Of a stretch of DNA of 37,707 nt, positions 27,350 to 35,916 are shown in pieces. The DNA lies in the NCBI RefSeq assembly GCF_015234215.1, contig NZ_JADEKP010000014.1, positions 1 to 37,707 of the forward strand, given 5' to 3'. The DNA is from Clostridium chrysemydis. GTDB lineage: Bacteria; Bacillota; Clostridia; Clostridiales; Clostridiaceae. Every line of letters begins with the position of its first letter. Position 1 is the stretch's first letter. The translations under genes were made by a program, and so were the position numbers. The notes beneath the pieces were generated by a model. That model searched no databases and was not told where the DNA came from. It was given only the letters and a program-made list of their open reading frames with translations.

Positions 27350-29242
27350 TTGAAATTACGTAAGGAAATAGAATTCCTAGAAGGAATAATAGAAGGAGAT
27401 CTATCACAAGACGCTCAAGTAAATGTTTTATTTGATATATTAAAAAACGTATTAGATGAAGGTGCTATAAGAGCTAGAACAGTTAGATTTAAACTTAAAG
27501 ACTACATTGGATCGACAAAAGTAAATGAAAGAGTATATGCATTAAATAAAATTGCATCTAACGGAGCTGGAATAGATATAGTTCCAGCAGAAGACGAAGT
27601 AGATAAGGTTTTAGATGATACTATAATCTGGATTGCAGAAGAAATAGCAAAAAAATACGTGCAAAACAACATTGAAGCTAAAGTAGAAAAAGCTATAATG
27701 GAAAAGCAAGAAAAGTACATCGACGAGATGAGACTTTCAATCCTTAAAAAAGAAAAAGGTAGTGAAAATAAAAAAACTACTAAAAAATATGAAGAGCTTA
27801 AGGAACTAGACGAGAGAGTAACTAGCAAAAACATAATGAGTTTCTTAAGACCAGAAAAATTAGATGAGATAGTAGGTCAAGAGAGAGCTATTAAATCATT
27901 AATTTCAAAATTATCATCACCATATCCTCAACACATAATCCTTTATGGACCTCCAGGTGTAGGTAAAACAACAGCAGCAAGAATAGCACTTCAAGCTGCA
28001 AGAGAATTAGATTTTACTCCATTTGATGATAAATCAAAATTCGTAGAAGTTGATGGAACTACTCTAAGGTGGGACCCAAGAGAAATAACTAACCCTCTAT
28101 TAGGTTCAGTTCACGACCCTATATACCAGGGAAGCAAGAGAGACTTAGCTGATATTGGAGTGCCAGAACCAAAGCCAGGACTAGTTACAGATGCCCACGG
28201 AGGAATATTATTTATAGATGAGATTGGTGAACTAGATAATATACTTCAAAATAAACTTTTAAAAGTTTTAGAAGATAAGAGAGTTGAATTTTCATCTTCA
28301 TACTATGATCCAGATGATGATAAAACTCCAAAATATATTAAATATTTATTTGAAAACGGAGCTCCAGCAGACTTTGTTTTAATCGGAGCTACAACTAGAG
28401 AACCAGGAGATATAAATCCTGCTTTAAGATCTAGATGTACAGAAGTTTACTTTGAACCATTATCAAGTAAAGATATAGAAAACATAGTTAAAAATGCTTC
28501 TAAAAAACTTGGAGTATCTCTAGAAAAAGAAGTTCCTGAATATATAAGTAGATTTACTATTGAGGGAAGAAAAGCAGTTAATATATTAACTGATGCATAC
28601 GGATATGCCCTTTATAAAAGAAAGAGTGTACCTAAGAAATTAAAAATAACATTAAAAGATGTTGAGGAAATAATTTCAATAGGAAGATATACTCCATTTG
28701 AAAGAAATAATATAATTTCAGACAAAGAGATAGGTCATATTCACGGGTTAGGAGTTAGTGGTTTTATAGGTTCAACTATAGAAATAGAAGCTGCAGCTTT
28801 CCCTGCTAAGAAAAAGGGAACAGGAACAGTTAGATTTAACGAAACTGCTGGAAGTATGGCTAAAGATTCAGTTTATAATGCAGCATCTGTTATTAGAAAA
28901 ATAACAGATAAAGATATAAAAGATTATGATATACACGTTAACGTAATAGGCGGAGGAAACATTGATGGACCTTCAGCAGGTGCAGCTATAACTGTATGTA
29001 TAATAAGTGCATTATTAGAAAAACCTTTAAGACAGGATGTAGCTATTACCGGGGAAATATCTTTAAGAGGTAAAGTAAAACCTGTAGGTGGGATATTTGA
29101 AAAAATATATGGTGCTAGAAGAAGAGGAATAAAACTTGCTATAGTACCAAAAGATAATGAAAATGATATACCTCAAGGGTTAACAGATATAGAAGTTAAA
29201 ACAGTTCAAACTATAGAAGAGGTAATGGATTTAGTTTTTTAA
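27350..29242 (+). CDS. lonC: Lon-family ATP-dependent protease, LonC type
   Basis: A 630-residue AAA+ protease. The unusual N-terminal region (1-175, helical) lacks the typical Lon substrate domain. The AAA+ module has Walker A GPPGVGKT at 200-207 and Walker B ILFIDEIGEL. The Lon protease domain has catalytic Ser542 (DGPSAGAA) and Lys585 (PVGGIFEKIYGA). The architecture matches the Lon group restricted to some spore formers and called LonC, which has been proposed to act in sporulation; it could be labelled LonB in other schemes. The start is TTG, 7 bases after AAGGAGG. It is followed by dnaB. Confidence 0.9.
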   Translation: MKLRKEIEFLEGIIEGDLSQDAQVNVLFDILKNVLDEGAIRARTVRFKLKDYIGSTKVNERVYALNKIASNGAGIDIVPAEDEVDKVLDDTIIWIAEEIAKKYVQNNIEAKVEKAIMEKQEKYIDEMRLSILKKEKGSENKKTTKKYEELKELDERVTSKNIMSFLRPEKLDEIVGQERAIKSLISKLSSPYPQHIILYGPPGVGKTTAARIALQAARELDFTPFDDKSKFVEVDGTTLRWDPREITNPLLGSVHDPIYQGSKRDLADIGVPEPKPGLVTDAHGGILFIDEIGELDNILQNKLLKVLEDKRVEFSSSYYDPDDDKTPKYIKYLFENGAPADFVLIGATTREPGDINPALRSRCTEVYFEPLSSKDIENIVKNASKKLGVSLEKEVPEYISRFTIEGRKAVNILTDAYGYALYKRKSVPKKLKITLKDVEEIISIGRYTPFERNNIISDKEIGHIHGLGVSGFIGSTIEIEAAAFPAKKKGTGTVRFNETAGSMAKDSVYNAASVIRKITDKDIKDYDIHVNVIGGGNIDGPSAGAAITVCIISALLEKPLRQDVAITGEISLRGKVKPVGGIFEKIYGARRRGIKLAIVPKDNENDIPQGLTDIEVKTVQTIEEVMDLVF

Positions 29243-29244
29243 AT

Positions 29245-29275
29245 AAAGGAGATGTTTAGCATCTTCTTTGTTTTT
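29245..29275 (+). terminator. Terminator/attenuator between lonC and dnaB
   Basis: A 10-bp hairpin (AAAGGAGATG / CATCTTCTTT, one G-U pair, loop TTTAG) is followed by GTTTTT. It is weaker than other terminators here and may allow partial read-through to dnaB. Confidence 0.65.
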
Positions 29276-29309
29276 GACTAGAATAAGCAAAGGAAGGAGG
29301 AATATTCTT

Positions 29310-30650
29310 TTGGAAACTCAAAATACTATGAAAACTTTACCCCAAAGTATAGAAGCAGAACAATCAGTACTTGGGTCTATGATATTAGAAAGAAGTGCAA
29401 TAGCGCAAGCGGCAGAAGGGCTAAACGAAGATGATTTTTATAGAGATAGTCATAAAGTAATATTTAGAACTATTATAGAAATGTTTAGAAAAGATATGGC
29501 TGTAGATTTAATAACTGTATTAGAAGATTTAAAATCTACAGATTTACTTGATAGAGCTGGAGGAGTAAGTTATGTAACTGAAATATCAGCATCAGTACCA
29601 ACTACTGCAAACGTAGGATCGTACATAAAAATAGTTGAAGAAAAATCTACATTAAGAAAACTTATTAAGGCTTCTAGTGAAATAATAGAAGAAGGCTATA
29701 ATAATCAATCAAACGTAGATGGAGTATTAGATAAGGCTCAAAAAAGTATATTTGATATAGCTGAAAAAAAGAGTTCTAACGATTTTGAACCTTTAAGCCA
29801 AGTTCTTGAAAGAGGATTTATTGAAATAGAAAGACTATTTAACAATAAAGGAGAAATAACAGGTGTTAGTTCAGGATTCTTAGACTTAGATGCTAAAACA
29901 TCAGGCTTTCAAAAAGGTGATATGGTTCTAGTTGCAGCGAGACCTTCTATGGGTAAAACTACATTTTCACTTAATATAGCTGAAAATGCAGCCCTTAGAG
30001 CTGGGAAAAGCGTAGTTATATTTTCTCTAGAGATGTCAAAGGAACAATTAGCTTACAAGCTATTATGTTCAGAAGCTAATGTAGATATGCTTAAACTTAG
30101 AACAGGTAACTTAGATGATAAAGACTGGGAAAACATAGCTAGAGCTACAGGGCCTCTTTCTAAGGCTAAGATTTATATAGATGACACAGCAGGTGTAAGT
30201 GTTATGGAAATGCGTTCGAAATGCAGAAGGCTTAAAATGGAATATGGTATTGATATGATATTAATTGATTACCTTCAACTTATGTCAGGTTCATCAGGTT
30301 CAGAAAGTAGACAACAAGAGGTATCAGAAATATCAAGATCTATAAAAGCACTAGCAAAAGAAATGGAATGCCCAGTTATAGCTTTATCTCAGCTATCTAG
30401 AGCGCCAGAGCAAAGAGCAGACCACAGACCTATGCTTTCTGACTTAAGAGAGTCTGGATCTATTGAGCAGGATGCTGACGTTGTTATGTTCTTATATAGA
30501 GATGAATACTATAACAAGGAAACTGAAGAAAAAAATATGGCAGAATGTATTATTGCAAAGCAAAGAAACGGCCCGGTTGGAACAGTTAAACTTGCATGGC
30601 TTGGACAGTTCTCTAAATTTGGTAATTTAGATAATATACATGCTGAATAA
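29310..30650 (+). CDS. dnaB: Replicative DNA helicase DnaB
   Basis: The hexameric 5'-3' replicative helicase (Bacillus DnaC). The 446-residue product has the N-terminal helical domain (LPQSIEAEQSVLGSMILE), the Walker A RPSMGKTTF near 210-218, ALEMS-like FSLEMSKEQL, Walker B LIDYLQLM near 317-323, and the family C-terminal RNGPVGTVKLAW. The start is TTG (29310), 9 bases after AAGGAGG; the open frame extends further without a ribosome-binding site. An ATG six codons later lacks a Shine-Dalgarno. Confidence 0.97.
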   Translation: METQNTMKTLPQSIEAEQSVLGSMILERSAIAQAAEGLNEDDFYRDSHKVIFRTIIEMFRKDMAVDLITVLEDLKSTDLLDRAGGVSYVTEISASVPTTANVGSYIKIVEEKSTLRKLIKASSEIIEEGYNNQSNVDGVLDKAQKSIFDIAEKKSSNDFEPLSQVLERGFIEIERLFNNKGEITGVSSGFLDLDAKTSGFQKGDMVLVAARPSMGKTTFSLNIAENAALRAGKSVVIFSLEMSKEQLAYKLLCSEANVDMLKLRTGNLDDKDWENIARATGPLSKAKIYIDDTAGVSVMEMRSKCRRLKMEYGIDMILIDYLQLMSGSSGSESRQQEVSEISRSIKALAKEMECPVIALSQLSRAPEQRADHRPMLSDLRESGSIEQDADVVMFLYRDEYYNKETEEKNMAECIIAKQRNGPVGTVKLAWLGQFSKFGNLDNIHAE

Positions 30651-30659
30651 AAATATTTA

Positions 30660-30684
30660 GAAACTCGCTTAAAAGGCGGGTTTC
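30660..30684 (+). terminator. Hairpin after dnaB, weak terminator
   Basis: A 9-bp stem (GAAACTCGC / GCGGGTTTC, one G-U pair) with loop TTAAAAG. The following AAATTTTATATTTTAT is only partly T-rich, so termination may be inefficient. Confidence 0.6.
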
Positions 30685-30727
30685 AAATTTTATATTTTAT
30701 AATTTTATAATTTTAGGAGGTATTAAA

Positions 30728-31528
30728 ATGTGTAAAAAGATAGGTTTTATAGGTTGTGGAAATATGGGAAGCTCTATGGTTGGAGGGCTTATAAATAAAG
30801 AATTTTTAAGTAAAGAAGATTTCTTTGTATCTGCAAAGAGCGAAGAATCTAAAAAAAGGCTAGAAGAAAAGTTTGGAGTTAATGTTAGATCTAAAAACAT
30901 AGATATAGTTAAAGAATCGGATGTTATAGTTCTTGCTGTTAAACCTTATATGTACGAAAAGGTCATAAAAGAGGTAAAAGATTTTATTAGAAAAGATCAA
31001 ATAATAGTAAGTATTGCAGCTGGGATTGATATAAAAGATTTAGAAAATTGGATTGGTGAAGATTTTAAAATAGTTAAAACTATGCCAAACACTCCAGCTC
31101 TTGTAGGGGAAGCTATGTCGGCTATATGTCCTAACAAAAATATAAAAGAAGAAGAATTAAAATACATAATGAGTATGTTTGAAGCTTTTGGAGAGTGTGT
31201 AGTTTTAGAAGAAAAAGATTTCCACGCATTTATAGCACTTTGTGGTTCATCACCAGCTTATGTTTTTATGTTTATAGAAGCTATGGCAGATGGTGCAGTT
31301 AAGCTTGGAATTCCTAGAGATAAAGCATATAAGATGGCAGCTCAGAGCGTTTTAGGTTCTGCAAAAATGGTTCTAGAAACTAAAGAGCATCCTGGAGTAT
31401 TAAAAGATATGGTTTGTTCTCCAGGTGGAACTACTATAGAAGCTGTAGCTGAACTTGAAAACAATAATTTTAGAAGCACAGTTATAAAAGCTATGGATAG
31501 TTGTGCTAATAAATCTAAAAACATGTAA
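30728..31528 (+). CDS. proC: Pyrroline-5-carboxylate reductase
   Basis: Last step of proline synthesis: reduces pyrroline-5-carboxylate to L-proline with NAD(P)H. The 266-residue product has the Rossmann motif GFIGCGNMGSSMVGGL at 6-21, the PNTPALVGEAMSAIC motif, and the C-terminal helical dimer domain with CGSSPAYVFMFIEAMADGAV and the signature PGGTTIEAVAELE. The strong ribosome-binding site AGGAGG lies 7 bases before the ATG. In Stickland-type clostridia this enzyme can also feed proline metabolism; that is inference. Confidence 0.96.
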   Translation: MCKKIGFIGCGNMGSSMVGGLINKEFLSKEDFFVSAKSEESKKRLEEKFGVNVRSKNIDIVKESDVIVLAVKPYMYEKVIKEVKDFIRKDQIIVSIAAGIDIKDLENWIGEDFKIVKTMPNTPALVGEAMSAICPNKNIKEEELKYIMSMFEAFGECVVLEEKDFHAFIALCGSSPAYVFMFIEAMADGAVKLGIPRDKAYKMAAQSVLGSAKMVLETKEHPGVLKDMVCSPGGTTIEAVAELENNNFRSTVIKAMDSCANKSKNM

Positions 31529-31546
31529 AATATTTTAAATTTAATA

Positions 31547-31575
31547 TTGACATAGTGAGTAATATAAAATATAAT
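31547..31575 (+). promoter_or_regulatory. Promoter of candidate small RNA 1
   Basis: A perfect consensus: TTGACA (31547-31552), 17 bases, TATAAT (31570-31575). Start near 31582. Confidence 0.9.
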
Positions 31576-31578
31576 TTA

Positions 31579-31597
31579 GTTAATGATAATCAATATC
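31579..31597. promoter_or_regulatory. Fur box of candidate small RNA 1
   Basis: The 19-base segment matches the Fur consensus GATAATGATAATCATTATC at 17 of 19 positions by hand count. It begins four bases after the -10 and covers the start site, an ideal position for iron-dependent repression by Fur. Confidence 0.8.
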
Positions 31598-31767
31598 AAC
31601 AAAACGGAAACGAAATTGAATTGGTTATTTACTGGATAAAACACACATTAACACATTAACACATTAACACATTAACAAAACACACAAACATTAATAAAAA
31701 CTCCTCTTAATTTTAAAAATTAAGAAAAAAGAACTTAGTGGTCCACAACGCTAAGTTCTAATTTTTT
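31582..31767 (+). ncRNA. Candidate Fur-controlled small RNA 1
   Basis: A transcript of about 186 nt is predicted from the promoter to a terminator (AGAACTTAG 31730-31738 / CTAAGTTCT 31751-31759, then AATTTTTT). In order it has a G/A-rich 5' part, an unstructured ACACATTA tandem repeat (four copies, 31643-31674), a conserved ACTCCTC segment (31700-31706), a hairpin CTTAATTTT/AAAATTAAG (31706-31724) and the terminator. An ATG at 31583 opens only 18 codons without a ribosome-binding site, so the transcript is probably non-coding. Unit 2 repeats the same architecture. No known family is recognised. Confidence 0.72.
31643..31674 (+). repeat. Four tandem copies of ACACATTA
   Basis: Four exact 8-base units within candidate small RNA 1. 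The paralogous RNA 2 has only two (31900-31915). This indicates slippage-type copy-number change inside the transcript. Confidence 0.9.
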
Positions 31768-31776
31768 GTTTTTATT

Positions 31777-31799
31777 TAATTGAAAAATATTTTCAATTA
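31777..31799. repeat. Perfect palindrome just upstream of small RNA 2 promoter
   Basis: Arms TAATTGAAAA and TTTTCAATTA with a 3-base centre. It ends 4 bases before the -35 of the second module. It could be an operator or the remnant of a hairpin; it has no counterpart upstream of module 1. Confidence 0.6.
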
Positions 31800-31803
31800 G
31801 GTG

Positions 31804-31832
31804 TTGACAAGAGAAGATAAAATAAATATAAT
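31804..31832 (+). promoter_or_regulatory. Promoter of candidate small RNA 2
   Basis: A perfect consensus: TTGACA (31804-31809), 17 bases, TATAAT (31827-31832). Start near 31839. Confidence 0.9.
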
Positions 31833-31835
31833 ATA

Positions 31836-31854
31836 ATTAATGATAATCAGTATC
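31836..31854. promoter_or_regulatory. Fur box of candidate small RNA 2
   Basis: 16 of 19 positions match GATAATGATAATCATTATC. It starts four bases after the -10, exactly as in module 1. Confidence 0.78.
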
Positions 31855-32007
31855 AATTAAACGGAAGCGAAATTATATTGGTTATTTACTGGATAAAACA
31901 CACATTAACACATTAACAAAACACACATAACATTAATAAAAACTCCTCTTAATTTTAGAAATTAAGGAAAAAGCAACTTAGCTTTACTAAAGCTAAGTTG
32001 TTTTTTT
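31839..32007 (+). ncRNA. Candidate Fur-controlled small RNA 2
   Basis: A predicted transcript of about 169 nt, paralogous to RNA 1. It shares the ACGGAARCGAAATT and GGTTATTTACTGGATAAAAC segments, two ACACATTA copies, ACTCCTC at 31942-31948, and a hairpin CTTAATTT/AAATTAAG at 31948-31966. It ends with a very strong terminator (12-bp stem 31974-31985 / 31989-32000, then seven Ts). Its first ATG is closed by a stop after six codons, which argues against a conserved peptide at that position. The terminator has A residues on its other side and probably also ends the convergent malic enzyme transcript. Confidence 0.72.
31974..32007. terminator. Shared bidirectional terminator of small RNA 2 and malic enzyme gene
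   Basis: CAACTTAGCTTT pairs perfectly with AAAGCTAAGTTG across a 3-base loop. On the plus strand seven Ts follow; on the minus strand GCTTTTTCC follows. The malic enzyme stop codon is directly adjacent. Confidence 0.9.
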
Positions 32008-32008
32008 A

Positions 32009-33181
32009 TTATAATCTACTAACTCCAGAAGAAATAGCAGCAGACTTTACAGATTCAGCTACATTTTTTTGAACCTCTAAATCAAAAGGCTTTGGAATTA
32101 TGTTGTTTTCATTTAAATCTTCATCTTTTATCGAGTTTGCAATTGCATAAGCAGACGCTAGTTTCATTTCTTCGTTTATATCAGAAGCTCTAGAATCTAA
32201 GGCACCTCTAAATATACCAGGGAATGCAAGTACGTTATTTATTTGGTTTGGGAAATCAGACCTTCCAGTTCCAACGATTCTAGCTCCAGCACTCTTTGCA
32301 TCTTCTGGGAAGATTTCAGGAGTAGGGTTTGCCATAGCAAAAACAATAGAATCTTTATTCATAGAACTCACCATTTCCTTTGAAACTATATTTGGTGCAG
32401 AAACTCCTATAAACACATCTGAGTTTTTCATAGCAATTTTTAAATCACCTTTTAAGTTATTTTTGTTAGTTAAATTTGAAAGTTCTTTGTGAAGAGGGTT
32501 ATCATAATTTATATCTTTTGATAATATACCATCTTTATCACAAACTAAAATATCTTTAACTCCAGAAGATATAAGAAGCTTACATATTGCAGAACCTGCA
32601 GAACCTGCTCCGTTTATAACAAGTTTTATATCTTTTAAATCCTTTTTAACTATTTTAAGTGCATTTATTAATGCTGATAATACAACTATTGCAGTTCCGT
32701 GTTGATCATCATGAAAAACTGGGATATCTAGTTTTTCTTTTAATTTGTTTTCTATTTCAATACAACGAGGAGCTGATATATCTTCTAAATTAATTCCCCC
32801 AAAAGAAGGTGAAATATTATATATAGTATTAACTATTTCATCAACATCTTTGGTGTTTAAAACTATTGGGAAAGCATCAACGTCAGCAAATTCTTTAAAA
32901 AGTATAGACTTACCTTCCATAACAGGCATTGAAGCTAGGGGACCTATATCTCCAAGTCCAAGTACTGCTGTACCATCAGAGATAACAGCAACTGTGTTCC
33001 ATCTTCTAGTATAAATATATGAATTTTTTTCATCTTTATGGATTTCTCTACAAGGCTCAGCAACGCCTGGTGTATAAGCTAAGCTTAGATCTTTTTCATT
33101 TGTAATCTTAGTTCTAGATTTAACTTCTATTTTTCCTCTTAAGTTTTTGTGAAAAGCTAATGATTCTTTATAAATAGACAT
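32009..33181 (-). CDS. NAD(P)-dependent malic enzyme
   Basis: Oxidative decarboxylation of malate to pyruvate. The 390-residue short bacterial form shows LAYTPGVAEPCREI near residue 35, SDGTAVLGLGDIGPLASMPV with MEGKSILFKEFADVDAFPIV (catalytic Lys and metal ligands), FHDDQHGTAIVVLSALINAL, and the Rossmann motif INGAGSAGSAICKLL. Cofactor preference is not decidable by eye. The frame is open 25 codons upstream, but the ribosome-binding site AAAGGAG fits the ATG ending at 33181. It is transcribed against replication and convergent with the small RNAs. Confidence 0.95.
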   Translation of the reverse strand: MSIYKESLAFHKNLRGKIEVKSRTKITNEKDLSLAYTPGVAEPCREIHKDEKNSYIYTRRWNTVAVISDGTAVLGLGDIGPLASMPVMEGKSILFKEFADVDAFPIVLNTKDVDEIVNTIYNISPSFGGINLEDISAPRCIEIENKLKEKLDIPVFHDDQHGTAIVVLSALINALKIVKKDLKDIKLVINGAGSAGSAICKLLISSGVKDILVCDKDGILSKDINYDNPLHKELSNLTNKNNLKGDLKIAMKNSDVFIGVSAPNIVSKEMVSSMNKDSIVFAMANPTPEIFPEDAKSAGARIVGTGRSDFPNQINNVLAFPGIFRGALDSRASDINEEMKLASAYAIANSIKDEDLNENNIIPKPFDLEVQKNVAESVKSAAISSGVSRL

Positions 33182-33227
33182 ACGACTAACTCCTTTTATA
33201 AATATTTGTATTTTTAACATATATTTA

Positions 33228-33256
33228 ATTATACGAATAATTATAATAAAAATCAA
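33228..33256 (-). promoter_or_regulatory. Promoter of the malic enzyme gene
   Basis: On the minus strand TTGATT (33251-33256), 17 bases, TATAAT (33228-33233). It lies 47 bases before the start codon. Confidence 0.7.
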
Positions 33257-33276
33257 AGAAACATTCGAAATATCTA

Positions 33277-33305
33277 TTGACCAAGTAGTAAGATTTTGCT
33301 AAGAT
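33277..33305 (+). promoter_or_regulatory. Putative purA promoter
   Basis: TTGACC (33277-33282), 17 bases, TAAGAT (33300-33305), leaving a leader of about 105 bases before purA. Another TATAAT at 33327-33332 lacks a -35. No riboswitch-like structure was seen in the leader. Confidence 0.55.
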
Positions 33306-33384
33306 TTTTATGGGGTAATTAACTAGTATAATTTTTTTATTATTATATAAAAATAAATATAGTTAGAATAAACTCCGTAATTAA

Positions 33385-34704
<1,320 letters not shown>

Positions 34705-34721
34705 ACAATATATTTAGTTAA

Positions 34722-34750
34722 TTGACTTTACCTTATGGTTAAAATATAAT
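34722..34750 (+). promoter_or_regulatory. Promoter of the DUF1858 gene
   Basis: TTGACT (34722-34727), 17 bases, TATAAT (34745-34750). Confidence 0.82.
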
Positions 34751-34796
34751 TTATGTATATTTTATATTTAGAAATCTTATATATGAGGTGAAAAAG

Positions 34797-34982
34797 ATGG
34801 TAACTAAAGATATGACAATCGGTGAAATAATTAAACAAGATCCAAGCAGAGCAGAAGTTTTAATGGCTTTTGGTATGGGTTGCGTAGGATGTCCTTCAGC
34901 ACAAGGTGAAACTTTAGAAGAGGCAGCATTAGTTCACGGAATAAACTTAGAAGCGTTAGTGCAAGCACTAAACGACAAGTAA
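34797..34982 (+). CDS. DUF1858 domain protein
   Basis: A 61-residue protein consisting of a single DUF1858 domain: MTIGEIIKQDPSRAEVLMAFGMGC, then VGCPSAQGETLEEAALVHGI. The conserved pair GCVGC resembles the N-terminal domain of ScdA/RIC-type iron-sulfur repair proteins and of hybrid-cluster-related proteins. A redox or iron-sulfur role is possible but unproven. The ATG at 34797 fits GAGGTG; an upstream GTG in frame is part of this ribosome-binding site. Monocistronic, with its own promoter and terminator. Confidence 0.9.
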   Translation: MVTKDMTIGEIIKQDPSRAEVLMAFGMGCVGCPSAQGETLEEAALVHGINLEALVQALNDK

Positions 34983-34995
34983 TCAAGACATAAAG

Positions 34996-35027
34996 CTCAA
35001 TCAACTTAAGGTTGATTGAGTTTTTTT
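34996..35027 (+). terminator. Intrinsic terminator after the DUF1858 gene
   Basis: A perfect 10-bp stem CTCAATCAAC / GTTGATTGAG with a 5-base loop, followed by seven Ts. Confidence 0.95.
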
Positions 35028-35106
35028 ATATTAATATATAAATTATTAATATAAAGTAAATAAAAAGTTATAAAAATTAAAGTATTATTATAAAGAGGTG
35101 AAATAA

Positions 35107-35862
35107 ATGAAGAACAACGATTTTTCTAAAGAATACGAAGTTATGTATAGAGATTCTGATTATAGACTTAGATGTAAGCTTACAGCTATAGCGGATTATT
35201 TTTGTGAAGTTGGAAATATTCAAGCAGAAACTATAGGGGATACTATAGATTTTGCTTATTCTCACGGATGTGCGTGGGTGTTTTATAAGTATGATATAAA
35301 AATTCATAGATATCCTAAATATAGAGAGAAGATAATAGTAAAAACAATGCCTATAGGATTTAAAAGATTTTATGCATATAGAGGATATGAAATAAGAAGT
35401 GAAGAGGGAGAACTTTTAGCTGAAGGGTTAGCTTTATTTTTCTTAATAAATATTGAGAGAAGAAGACCTATGAGAATACTAAAAGAGCAATATGATATGT
35501 ATGGTGAAGAAGGGGATATGAAAGAGTCTTTAGATATGGAAAAGATAGAAAAGTTAACTAGAGAAGATAACTTTAAAGAATTCCAAATAAGATACAGTGA
35601 TATAGACTCAAATACTCACGTAAACAACGTTAGATATATGGAGTGGGCAATTGAATCAATTCCTTTAGAAATAGCTAAGAACTATGAATTAAAGAGAATA
35701 AAAGTTGCCTTTGAAAAAGAATCTAAATATGGAGATAGAATTCACGTATCAGCACAAATAGAAGAAAGAGAAGATGATTTAGTTACATTACATAAAATAT
35801 GTAATTCAAATGGTGAAGAACTTACTTTACTAGAAGCACATTGGGATAAAATAAACAACTAA
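35107..35862 (+). CDS. Acyl-ACP thioesterase
   Basis: A 251-residue double hot-dog protein of the acyl-ACP thioesterase (FatA-like) family that releases fatty acids from acyl carrier protein. The first domain contains YRDSDYRLRCKLTAIADYFCEVG and WVFYKYDIKIHRYPKY. The second has SDIDSNTHVNNVRYMEWAIES, with the N-x-H-V-N-N motif typical of this fold. Chain-length preference cannot be read. The ribosome-binding site is AGAGGTG. It converges with the following minus-strand gene over a shared terminator. Confidence 0.92.
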   Translation: MKNNDFSKEYEVMYRDSDYRLRCKLTAIADYFCEVGNIQAETIGDTIDFAYSHGCAWVFYKYDIKIHRYPKYREKIIVKTMPIGFKRFYAYRGYEIRSEEGELLAEGLALFFLINIERRRPMRILKEQYDMYGEEGDMKESLDMEKIEKLTREDNFKEFQIRYSDIDSNTHVNNVRYMEWAIESIPLEIAKNYELKRIKVAFEKESKYGDRIHVSAQIEEREDDLVTLHKICNSNGEELTLLEAHWDKINN

Positions 35863-35867
35863 GTTAT

Positions 35868-35916
35868 AAAAATAAGGCGATATATATTAATATACTTAAA
35901 TATATCGCCTTATTTT
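35868..35916. terminator. Shared bidirectional terminator between thioesterase and BaiN-type genes
   Basis: A stem of at least 16 bp with core GGCGATATAT (35876-35885) / ATATATCGCC (35900-35909) and outer A/T pairs. TTATTTTTT follows on the plus strand and TTATTTTTATA on the minus strand. Confidence 0.92.

Noticed and set aside
31583-31639. 18-codon ORF at the start of small RNA 1
   Set aside because: No ribosome-binding site, begins at or near the predicted transcript start, and the paralogous module has a stop after six codons.
31643-31674. Possible CRISPR-like repeat array
   Set aside because: Repeat unit is only 8 bases without spacers; a simple tandem repeat inside a transcript. No cas genes in the window.
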